A stretch of DNA of 8,615 nt, from positions 1 through 8,615 of the forward strand of contig JAFBAM010000105.1 of the NCBI GenBank assembly GCA_019247755.1, read 5' to 3'. Below the pieces are notes generated by a model. That model saw only the letters and a program-made list of their open reading frames with translations. It searched no databases and was not told the DNA's origin. Below are positions 1 through 6,019 of the stretch, in pieces. The stretch's first letter is position 1. The number at the start of each line of letters is the position of its first letter. Source of the stretch: Sphingomonas sp. GTDB taxonomy: Bacteria; Pseudomonadota; Alphaproteobacteria; Sphingomonadales; Sphingomonadaceae. Both the position numbers and the translations under genes were made by a program.

Positions 1-1837
1 CCTTCCCTACTTCCTTGGTGGTGAAGAAAGGCTCGAAGATCTTGCCGAGAATGCTAGGCGGAATCCCGGTACCGGTATCGGCAACCGACAGGGCGCTATA
101 GTCCGCGACCGGCAAGATGTCCGACCCAAGCTCTGCGACCTGGTCGGCCTTCACCGGATAAGTCTGGATCGTGAGCGTCCCGCCGCCCTTGGCAGCCATC
201 GCGTCGCGGGCGTTGACGGCCAGATTGATGATGACCTGCTCGAGCTGACCCGGGTCGGCGCGGATTGGCCCGAGGCTTCGGCCATGCTTCACCACGAGCT
301 CGACGGTCTCGCCGAGCAGCCGCTTCAGCAGATGGGACACCTCCGACACAACGTCGGGAAGCTGGAGCACCTGCGGGCGCAGAGTTTGTTGCCGCGAGAA
401 GGCAAGAAGCTGTCGAGTAAGGCCAGCAGCGCGGTTCGAATTCGACTTGATCTGCTGGATGTCGTCATAGTCGCTGTCTCCCGGCGTGTGCCGCATCAGC
501 ATCAGGTCGCAGTGGCCAATGATCGCGGTGAGAATGTTGTTGAAGTCGTGGGCGACGCCGCCGGCAAGCTGACCAACCACCTGCATCTTCGTCGCCTGCG
601 CGACCTGCCGCTTCAGCTTCGCTTCCTCGCTATTGTCCTTGAGCAGGAGCAGGACGGTCGCGTCTCCTAGGCCCCGTAAGCCGGCGACGGTCAGCGCAAC
701 GGGTTCGGCGGGCTGGTACGTGAGTCGCACCGCGAGATCGCCCGACATCGCCGGTCCGCGCGCGTTGCGGCGCACCGCGTCGGCAACCGCGGCCTTGTCT
801 TCCTTTACGACCAGGTCGCCCGGATAGGACGGCATCGCCGTTCCCTTCAGCCCGGCAGCATGGCGGAAAGCGCTGTTCATCATCAGGAAGCGCCCGTCGC
901 GATCGACCAGGGCCAGGCCAATCGGCATCACATCGAGCAGGGCCTGAAGATTGGACGATTGCCCTGATGACGCGCCCCCACCCGTCTCGAACAAGAGGAA
1001 CGTGCCGGCCCCGCTTTCGCCGATATGATCGGCAGGCATGTGCACGGCGCGCACGGGATGACCGCCCTCGCCTTCAGCGACGAAACGCATTTGTTCGTCG
1101 TCGCCGATTTCGACCAGTTCGCTGAACCTGGCGTTCTGAAGGTGATGATCGGAGCCGAGCGCGCGGTCGTGGAACAAGCTGTTCGCCGCCAGAAGGGCGC
1201 CCTTGTTGTCGACGACCGCAGCAGCAACGCCTGCAGATGCCAGGCGCTGGCCGATGACGCCCTCGATACGCCGGATCGAGACGGCCAGTGGATCGGGAGG
1301 AGGCGTCGCCGGAAACCGCCAGAGCAGGAGATCGTTCTGTGCGCCCGCACGGTCAACCTCAACCGGGCTAACGCCAGCGCTGGTTTCGATTCCTACGACG
1401 CAGCCGGCGCCGTCACGCCACGCCATGCTCTGTGCAAGTTCCAATCCCTTGCGAGCATCTTCCGTGGCACCGACCTCTGAGGGCGGCGTGCTCCCGAACT
1501 GCTCGCGATAGGCCGAATTGACGACCAGCAACGAGCCTTCCCGATTAGTGAGCGCGATAGGGTCACGACTCAGGCTGAGGGCTGACCCGACCAGCGAATA
1601 ATCCGGCCCCGCGACCAGCGGCGCCGAGACGATATTAGCGGGAGCAGGATTGCGAAGGCTCAGTGCCGCGCCGAGCGCGCCGATAGCCACCATCACTATG
1701 GCCACAAGCGTCTGGCCGACCAGGAGCATCACCACTCCGGCGGTGATGCCCGCGGCCGCGATTAGGACCGGCGCGAGCCAGCGGCCCCAGCCATCGAGCG
1801 GCGTTGAGTCTATGCGGGGCAGTTCCTGGTACAGCAT
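1..1837 (-). CDS. cckA: CckA-type hybrid sensor histidine kinase, C-terminus cut off by window edge
   Basis: Membrane histidine kinase/phosphatase that, through ChpT, controls CtrA in alphaproteobacteria. 612 codons are visible with no stop. Two membrane helices lie at about residues 19-60. Three PAS-like stretches follow, with cores near 93-112, 204-224 and 306-326. The dimerisation and phosphoacceptor helix carries GGVAHDFNNILTAIIG, with H430 as the phosphoacceptor. The ATPase domain shows an N box (N538-N542, INLAVNARDAM), a G1 box (D587, DTGTGIP) and an F box (601-608, FEPFFTTK). The H-box and following helix read as CckA specifically rather than a generic kinase. The remaining ATPase domain and the expected receiver domain would lie beyond position 1. 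The start is taken at 1837, with a weak GGGG seven bases upstream. An in-frame ATG at 1852 would add five residues. The gene begins 35 bases after the M13 peptidase stop on the same strand, so the two are probably co-transcribed. Confidence 0.93.
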   Translation of the reverse strand, partial: MLYQELPRIDSTPLDGWGRWLAPVLIAAAGITAGVVMLLVGQTLVAIVMVAIGALGAALSLRNPAPANIVSAPLVAGPDYSLVGSALSLSRDPIALTNREGSLLVVNSAYREQFGSTPPSEVGATEDARKGLELAQSMAWRDGAGCVVGIETSAGVSPVEVDRAGAQNDLLLWRFPATPPPDPLAVSIRRIEGVIGQRLASAGVAAAVVDNKGALLAANSLFHDRALGSDHHLQNARFSELVEIGDDEQMRFVAEGEGGHPVRAVHMPADHIGESGAGTFLLFETGGGASSGQSSNLQALLDVMPIGLALVDRDGRFLMMNSAFRHAAGLKGTAMPSYPGDLVVKEDKAAVADAVRRNARGPAMSGDLAVRLTYQPAEPVALTVAGLRGLGDATVLLLLKDNSEEAKLKRQVAQATKMQVVGQLAGGVAHDFNNILTAIIGHCDLMLMRHTPGDSDYDDIQQIKSNSNRAAGLTRQLLAFSRQQTLRPQVLQLPDVVSEVSHLLKRLLGETVELVVKHGRSLGPIRADPGQLEQVIINLAVNARDAMAAKGGGTLTIQTYPVKADQVAELGSDILPVADYSALSVADTGTGIPPSILGKIFEPFFTTKEVGK

Positions 1838-1850
1838 GGCGCTGCCCCGC

Positions 1851-1879
1851 ATCCTATCAGCTGTTCGCTATCCTACCAG
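1851..1879. repeat. Short direct repeat at the peptidase-cckA junction
   Basis: ATCCTATCAG (1851-1860) and ATCCTACCAG (1870-1879) match at nine of ten bases and start 19 bases apart. On the minus strand one copy contains the TAG stop of the peptidase gene. The other overlaps the upstream candidate ATG (1852) of cckA. It may be a small tandem duplication that created the junction, or chance. No function is evident. Confidence 0.4.
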
Positions 1880-3930
1880 ATGCGCACGCGCGCCGCGGGA
1901 TCGAGATACAGCTTCTGGCCGGGCTGAATATCGAACGCCTGGTACCACGGGTCCATGTTGCGGACGATATTGGCGCGCTGTTCCGACGGCGAGTGCGGAT
2001 CGGTCAGGAGACGACGCCTGAGGTCCGCCTCGCGATAATTGCGGCGCCAGACCTGGGCCCAGCCCAGATAGAAGCGCTGGTCGGCGGTGAAGCCATCGAT
2101 CACCGGAGGCGCCTTGCCGCCAAGCGACGCGATATAAGCGTCATGCGCGGTTGTCAGGCCCGCCAGATCGGCGACGTTCTCGCCCATCGTCAGCTTGCCG
2201 ATGACGTGGAAGCCGGGAAGCGGCTCATAGGCATTGTATTCGGCCTCCAGCTTATCGAGGCGCGCATTGAACGCGGCAACGTCGGCGGGAGTCCACCACG
2301 TCGTGAGCTTCCCGTGCACGTCATATTTCGAGCCCTGGTCGTCGAAATGATGGCTCATTTCGTGGCCTATCACCGCGCCGATGCCGCCGTAATTAACGGC
2401 CGGGTCCGCGTGCGGGTCGAAGAAGGGCGGCTGCAGAATCGCCGCGGGAAAGGTGATCGCGACGAGCGGCGGGTTGGCCTGCGCGTTCACTGTCATCGGG
2501 GTTAGGCCCCACTCCCAACGGCGCACCGGCTGCCCGAGCTTGGAGAGGTTGTCGGCAGTCGCCCACTGGTTCGAGCGCAACTCATTGCCGAAAGCGTCGC
2601 CGGCAATGACCTGCATCGTAGAATAGTCATGCCAGTGGCTCGGATAGCCAATTCGCGGCGTGAAGTTGGCGAGCTTCTCGTGCGCTTTTGCCTTCGTCTC
2701 TGGAGTCATCCAATCGAGCGCGTCGATCCGCCGGTTCATGGCAGCGATGAGGTTGCGCACCATCTCGTCAGCCGCAGCCTTCGTCTCTGGCGGGAAATAT
2801 TTGGCGACGTAGATTTTGCTGACGTCGTCGGTCAGGCTCCCGACCGTGTAGTCAACCGCCCGCTTCCAGCGGACCTGCTGCTCCGGGGTGCCGCCGAGCA
2901 CGGTGCCGTAGAAAGCGAAATTCTCCTTGTCGAAGGCGCTCGGGAGCACATCCGCAAAGCTGTCGAGCGAGCGGACGAGCAGCTGGTCCTTTAGAACGCC
3001 CAGCGGCGCCGAGCGAATGAGCTTGGCGATTCCGGTGACTGCCGACGGCTGTCCGACGACCACCTCGCTAATCGGGACGCCGCGCGTCTTGAAATAACGA
3101 GCGAAGTCGAAGCCCGGGGCCGATTTCTCGAGGTCGGCGAGGCTCATCTTGTTGTAGGTCTTCTCGGCGTCGCGGTTCTGGACCCGCGTCCAGCTGACCT
3201 TCGCGATCTCCGTCTCGAAGTCGACCAGCGCCTTCGCACGCGCAGCAGCGTTGGCCTCTCCGGCCAGACTCAGCATCGCGGCGATATGCTTTTCGTAAGC
3301 CGCCTTGGTTTCGGCCAGCTTGGGATCGGCGGACAGGTAATAGTCGCGATCGGGCATGCCGAGCCCGGACTGGAACAGGTTCATCGAGTAGGTGTCAGGG
3401 TCCTTGCGGTCCTGAGCGACCCCCGCCGCAAACGGGATGCCGACGCCATTGCGCGAGGCTTCGGCCAACAGGGCGGCATATCCCGCTTTCGACTTGAGGC
3501 CGCGGATTTGATTCAGCCAAGGATTGATGGGCGAAAGGCCCTTGGCCTCGATCGCCGCAGTGTCGAGATAAGTCGCATAAGCGCTGCCAATCTTCGAATT
3601 CGGGTCGGATTTGGCCTGTTCGAGAAGTTCCTGCGTCCGCGTGTGCGACAGATCGTCGAGGAAGTTGAATGCGCCGTAGTTGGGCTTGTCGGCCGGGATC
3701 GGCGTGTTCTTCGCCCAAGTTCCGTTCGCGAACTCGTAGAAATTGTCGCCAGCCGCGACAGCGCGGTCCATTCCCGCTGTATCGAAGCCGAAAGTCCCGT
3801 ATTGCGGCTTGGGGCCAGCCACTTCCGCAACCGTTGGTGAAACAACTAGCGGCGGCGGCGAAGGCGGCGACTGTGTGGCACAACCCGCCAGAAAGGTCGT
3901 CGCAAGCGCAGCCGCAATATATCGAACCAT
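1873..3930 (-). CDS. M13-family zinc metallopeptidase (neprilysin/PepO-like) lipoprotein
   Basis: Predicted periplasmic, lipid-anchored zinc endopeptidase of 685 residues, normal length for M13. The N-terminus is a lipoprotein signal with lipobox LAGC and C17 as the anchor. The catalytic end is at about residues 475-685: zinc ligands H523 and H527 in HEMSH with catalytic E524, third ligand E584 in GENVAD with D588, and transition-state/substrate residues H646 and R652 in DPHSPSEQR, spaced as in neprilysin. The protein ends in VRIW, matching the usual M13 terminus. The substrate-binding NAYY-type motif reads NAQANP (482-487) and the usual NE before IVFP is VA; the following FPAAILQPPFFD is intact. 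The start is supported by GGAGG (3939-3943) eight bases upstream of the ATG. It has a 100-base leader after the DUF2062 gene and is followed closely by cckA. The natural substrate is unknown; M13 bacterial enzymes usually cut oligopeptides. Confidence 0.95.
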   Translation of the reverse strand: MVRYIAAALATTFLAGCATQSPPSPPPLVVSPTVAEVAGPKPQYGTFGFDTAGMDRAVAAGDNFYEFANGTWAKNTPIPADKPNYGAFNFLDDLSHTRTQELLEQAKSDPNSKIGSAYATYLDTAAIEAKGLSPINPWLNQIRGLKSKAGYAALLAEASRNGVGIPFAAGVAQDRKDPDTYSMNLFQSGLGMPDRDYYLSADPKLAETKAAYEKHIAAMLSLAGEANAAARAKALVDFETEIAKVSWTRVQNRDAEKTYNKMSLADLEKSAPGFDFARYFKTRGVPISEVVVGQPSAVTGIAKLIRSAPLGVLKDQLLVRSLDSFADVLPSAFDKENFAFYGTVLGGTPEQQVRWKRAVDYTVGSLTDDVSKIYVAKYFPPETKAAADEMVRNLIAAMNRRIDALDWMTPETKAKAHEKLANFTPRIGYPSHWHDYSTMQVIAGDAFGNELRSNQWATADNLSKLGQPVRRWEWGLTPMTVNAQANPPLVAITFPAAILQPPFFDPHADPAVNYGGIGAVIGHEMSHHFDDQGSKYDVHGKLTTWWTPADVAAFNARLDKLEAEYNAYEPLPGFHVIGKLTMGENVADLAGLTTAHDAYIASLGGKAPPVIDGFTADQRFYLGWAQVWRRNYREADLRRRLLTDPHSPSEQRANIVRNMDPWYQAFDIQPGQKLYLDPAARVRIW

Positions 3931-4030
3931 TTAAAACCCCTCCATCTACGGATCGAATTGAGACGGCACGCGACACGTGCGCGAATCCACCTCGACGAGG
4001 AGGCTTATAGCGACGGCGAATGGAGGTGAG
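3931..4030 (-). promoter_or_regulatory. Leader of the M13 peptidase-cckA pair, with GANTC sites and inverted repeats
   Basis: This is the longest non-coding stretch in the window. It holds two GANTC sites, GAATC at 3983-3987 and GAGTC at 4028-4032 (the latter ends in the DUF2062 stop codon). It also holds the perfect odd palindrome CCTCG-A-CGAGG at 3990-4000 and a five-base-pair inverted repeat GCACG/CGTGC at 3966-3970 and 3976-3980. The Shine-Dalgarno GGAGG of the peptidase lies at 3939-3943. No T-run follows either inverted repeat on the minus strand, so I do not call a terminator. The size and strong ribosome binding site suggest an independent transcription start for the downstream pair. 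Confidence 0.4.
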
Positions 4031-4034
4031 TCAG
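4004..4034 (-). promoter_or_regulatory. Possible sigma-70-type promoter for the M13 peptidase-cckA pair
   Basis: On the minus strand TATAAG (4009-4004) resembles a -10 element (TATAAT, five of six). Nineteen bases upstream CTGACT (4034-4029) matches TTGACA at four of six. The spacing is long and the -35 weak, so this is a candidate only. If right, transcription would begin near 3997, on the CCTCGACGAGG palindrome, and a GANTC site would overlap the -35 element. Confidence 0.25.
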
Positions 4035-4585
4035 CCCTTTACGCGGCGGCGTTGCCAACGGCTGCGGCACCAAAAGCGCCAGCCAAGCGCTGAAGCCGCA
4101 TAGCCCAGCACGGCCGCAATAACGGCAATGGTCAGAATCCCGATGGCGATCGATCCGGAGGCCTGATGGATCCAGAACAGCATCCGGCTGAGCTCGCTGG
4201 AGAAACGCTCAGCGTCCGCGGGACTGACGAGTCTCGCGTCATGGTGAAGCTCCCACGAGCCGATGCGGTACGCCCCGACGTACATGATGGGGATGGTGAT
4301 GGGATTGACGACGAGCGTCAGCAAAGCGGCGACCCAAATGTTCGCCCGCGCCGGTATGGCGAGCAGGGCGGCAACGAACGTATGCATCACCGGGATGATG
4401 ACGGCGACGAAAAGACCGAGAGCTACTCCCCTCGGGACCGATCGACGGTTCAGCCGCCACAACGACGGGTGACGAAGATGGGAGGCGAAGGGCCGGAGCA
4501 GCCGATATTCATGGATCGTGTCGCGCGTCGGGAGATGGCGCGTGACCCAATGGAAACGGCCAGCCGGGGCGCTCGCCTCAGCCAC
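4031..4585 (-). CDS. DUF2062 domain-containing membrane protein, function unknown
   Basis: 184-residue inner-membrane protein recognised as DUF2062. Its typical features are RGVALGLFVAVIIPV (52-66), then RANIW (80-84) and the helix ending VVNPITIPIMY (92-102). Hydrophobic segments lie at about 54-78, 83-106 and 144-168, and the C-terminus is very basic (RSRWQRRRVKG). Family members are small membrane proteins of unestablished function. The GTG start at 4583-4585 is the first possible start after an in-frame TGA inside smpB. It overlaps the smpB stop by eight bases with no good Shine-Dalgarno, so translation is probably coupled to smpB. It appears to be the last gene of a dapA-smpB-DUF2062 unit, before the 100-base leader of the peptidase gene. 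Confidence 0.88.
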   Translation of the reverse strand: MAEASAPAGRFHWVTRHLPTRDTIHEYRLLRPFASHLRHPSLWRLNRRSVPRGVALGLFVAVIIPVMHTFVAALLAIPARANIWVAALLTLVVNPITIPIMYVGAYRIGSWELHHDARLVSPADAERFSSELSRMLFWIHQASGSIAIGILTIAVIAAVLGYAASALGWRFWCRSRWQRRRVKG

Positions 4586-5060
4586 GGGTCTTGAGCAGCC
4601 GTTGCTGCTCCCGCTTCCAGTCGCGCTCCTTCATCGTATCGCGCTTGTCATGCACCTTCTTACCACGCGCTAGCGCCAATTCGACCTTCGCGCGCCCGCT
4701 GCCATTGAAATAAATGGACAGCGGGACGAGCGTCAGGCCCTGGCGTGTCACTGCGCCCTGCAACTTTGCTATCTCACGGTTCTTGAGCAATAATTTACGC
4801 GGGCGCTTCGGCTCGTGGTTCAGCCGGTTGCCGTGGCTATATTCCGGGATGTGGCTGTTGATCAGCCAGACCTCATCGCCCTCGGCATTGGCATAGCTCT
4901 CCGCAATCGAGCCTTCGCCCTGGCGGAGAGACTTCACTTCGGTCCCGGTCAGCTGGATGCCGGCCTCGAACCGCTCCTCGACAAAATAATCGAAGCGCGC
5001 GCGCCGGTTCTCGGCCACGACCTTTTGCTTGTCGAACGGTTGCGGAAGCGGCTTGGCCAT
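4578..5060 (-). CDS. smpB: SsrA-binding protein SmpB (trans-translation)
   Basis: Binds tmRNA (SsrA) and carries it into the A site of stalled ribosomes, so that the nascent chain is tagged for degradation and the ribosome is freed. The 160-residue length is typical. Family signatures are NRRARFDYFVEERFEAGIQL (18-37), GTEVKSLRQG (39-48) with SIAESY, and the core segment LINSHIPEY (66-74). The basic C-terminal tail GKKVHDKRDTMKERDWKRE (133-151) is the part expected to follow the mRNA channel. The ATG lies five bases after the dapA stop and has no convincing Shine-Dalgarno, suggesting coupling to dapA. The 3' end overlaps the DUF2062 gene. The tmRNA gene itself is not in this window. Confidence 0.98.
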   Translation of the reverse strand: MAKPLPQPFDKQKVVAENRRARFDYFVEERFEAGIQLTGTEVKSLRQGEGSIAESYANAEGDEVWLINSHIPEYSHGNRLNHEPKRPRKLLLKNREIAKLQGAVTRQGLTLVPLSIYFNGSGRAKVELALARGKKVHDKRDTMKERDWKREQQRLLKTRG

Positions 5061-5065
5061 GAGGC

Positions 5066-5941
5066 TTAGATAAGGCCTGCGTGCTCCAATGCAGCATCTA
5101 CCGCGCGTTTCGATGCATCGGATGCTTCGACGAGCGGCAGGCGCAGCTCGGTCGGGAAGCCCGGGCGGATCCGCGTCAAAGCGTATTTAGTGGGGGCCGG
5201 CGAAGCGTCGGTGAACAGCGCCGCATGCAGCGGATAAAGCCGATCTTGGAGTCTTAATGCGTCGTCCCAGCGGCCCTCGCGCGTTGCCTTCTGGAAATCC
5301 GAGCAGAGCTTCGGCGCCACATTGGCGCTGACCGAGATGCAGCCGACGCCGCCCATCGCGTTGAAGCCGAGCGCCATGTCGTCGTTGCCGGACAGCTGGC
5401 AAAAATCCTCGCCGCATTTGAGACGCTGGTCCGAGACGCGGCCAAGATTCCCGGTCGCATCTTTCACCGCGACAATCTTCGGATGCTTTGAGATCGCAGC
5501 GAGTGTCTCGACAGAAATGTCGGCGACGGTTCGTGACGGCACATTGTAAACTACGATCGGAATCGGCGACGCATCGGCGATCGCTGTGAAATGCGCTGCG
5601 AGCCCCGCCTGGCTCGGCTTGTTGTAGTAGGGAACCACCGCCAACACGGCATCCGCACCGAGGTCCGCGGCCACCTTCGCCCGCTCGATTGAATTCGCCG
5701 TTGAATACGTCCCGCAGCCGGCAATCACCGGGACCCGGCCGTTCGCAACCCGCACCGTGAGGGCGATCACCTCGCGATGCTCGTCGGTGGTCAGCGTCGC
5801 GACTTCGCCGGTGGTGCCGCACGGGACCAGCCCGTTCGAACCCTCGGAAATCTGCCATTCGATGAAGTCCGCGAATGTGTCTTCCGCAACACGCCCGCCC
5901 GAAAATGGCGTCACAAGGGCCGGAATCGAGCCGAAAAACAT
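5066..5941 (-). CDS. dapA: 4-hydroxy-tetrahydrodipicolinate synthase DapA
   Basis: Cytosolic TIM-barrel enzyme condensing pyruvate with aspartate-4-semialdehyde, the first committed step to diaminopimelate (peptidoglycan) and lysine. It has 291 residues, close to E. coli DapA, and every key residue is present shifted by one. K160 (VAVKDATG) is the Schiff-base lysine. T43/T44 are in PCGTTGE, Y106 in PYYNKP, Y132 in VYNVPSRT, and R137 is the substrate-binding arginine. The GTTGE and KDATGN motifs favour DapA over other aldolases of the family. AGAGG at 5949-5953, seven bases before the ATG, supports the start. It is the first gene of the minus-strand run, divergent from a lytic transglycosylase gene and followed after five bases by smpB. 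No lysine riboswitch fits in the 78-base upstream gap. Confidence 0.97.
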   Translation of the reverse strand: MFFGSIPALVTPFSGGRVAEDTFADFIEWQISEGSNGLVPCGTTGEVATLTTDEHREVIALTVRVANGRVPVIAGCGTYSTANSIERAKVAADLGADAVLAVVPYYNKPSQAGLAAHFTAIADASPIPIVVYNVPSRTVADISVETLAAISKHPKIVAVKDATGNLGRVSDQRLKCGEDFCQLSGNDDMALGFNAMGGVGCISVSANVAPKLCSDFQKATREGRWDDALRLQDRLYPLHAALFTDASPAPTKYALTRIRPGFPTELRLPLVEASDASKRAVDAALEHAGLI

Positions 5942-6019
5942 GAACTTACCTCTCGGGTGCCGAGTTTTCTGTGGACGGATTGGCCGCGTTCACTGGCTGA
6001 TAAGGAGGGGGACTGCAAA
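5942..6019. promoter_or_regulatory. Divergent intergenic region between dapA and the lytic transglycosylase gene
   Basis: These 78 bases must hold at least part of the control region for two opposite genes, because each has a strong Shine-Dalgarno next to its start. I see no convincing -35/-10 pair on either strand, no clear operator palindrome and no GANTC site. The promoters may extend into the 5' coding ends. Confidence 0.55.
6004..6011 (+). promoter_or_regulatory. Ribosome binding site deciding the transglycosylase start
   Basis: GGAGGGGG precedes the ATG at 6020 by eight bases. It sets the start there even though the frame stays open upstream to an ATG at 5777, inside dapA on the opposite strand. 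Confidence 0.8.

Noticed and set aside
928..1480. Open frames on both strands within the cckA region (928-1362 minus, 1025-1480 plus)
   Set aside because: They are alternative frames of cckA, whose own frame is continuous from 1837 to the window edge with kinase motifs.
1804..2505. Long plus-strand open frame (233 codons) opposite the M13 peptidase gene
   Set aside because: It is a shadow of a GC-rich gene. The protein has no recognisable domain, and the opposite strand carries a complete catalytic motif set.
3286..3840. Plus-strand open frame (184 codons) opposite the 5' part of the M13 gene
   Set aside because: The same shadow effect. The minus-strand frame has a lipobox and a strong ribosome binding site.
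3966..3980. GCACG/CGTGC inverted repeat considered as a terminator for the dapA-smpB-DUF2062 unit
   Set aside because: The stem is only five base pairs and no T-run follows on the minus strand. It is described as part of the leader instead.
3931..4030. CtrA box (TTAA-N7-TTAA) upstream of the peptidase-cckA pair
   Set aside because: Only a single TTAA occurs, next to the start codon, with no second half at the right spacing.
5777..6019. An 81-codon open extension upstream of the transglycosylase start
   Set aside because: It runs antisense through dapA, would bury the signal peptide inside the protein, and the strong GGAGGGGG at 6004-6011 points to the ATG at 6020.
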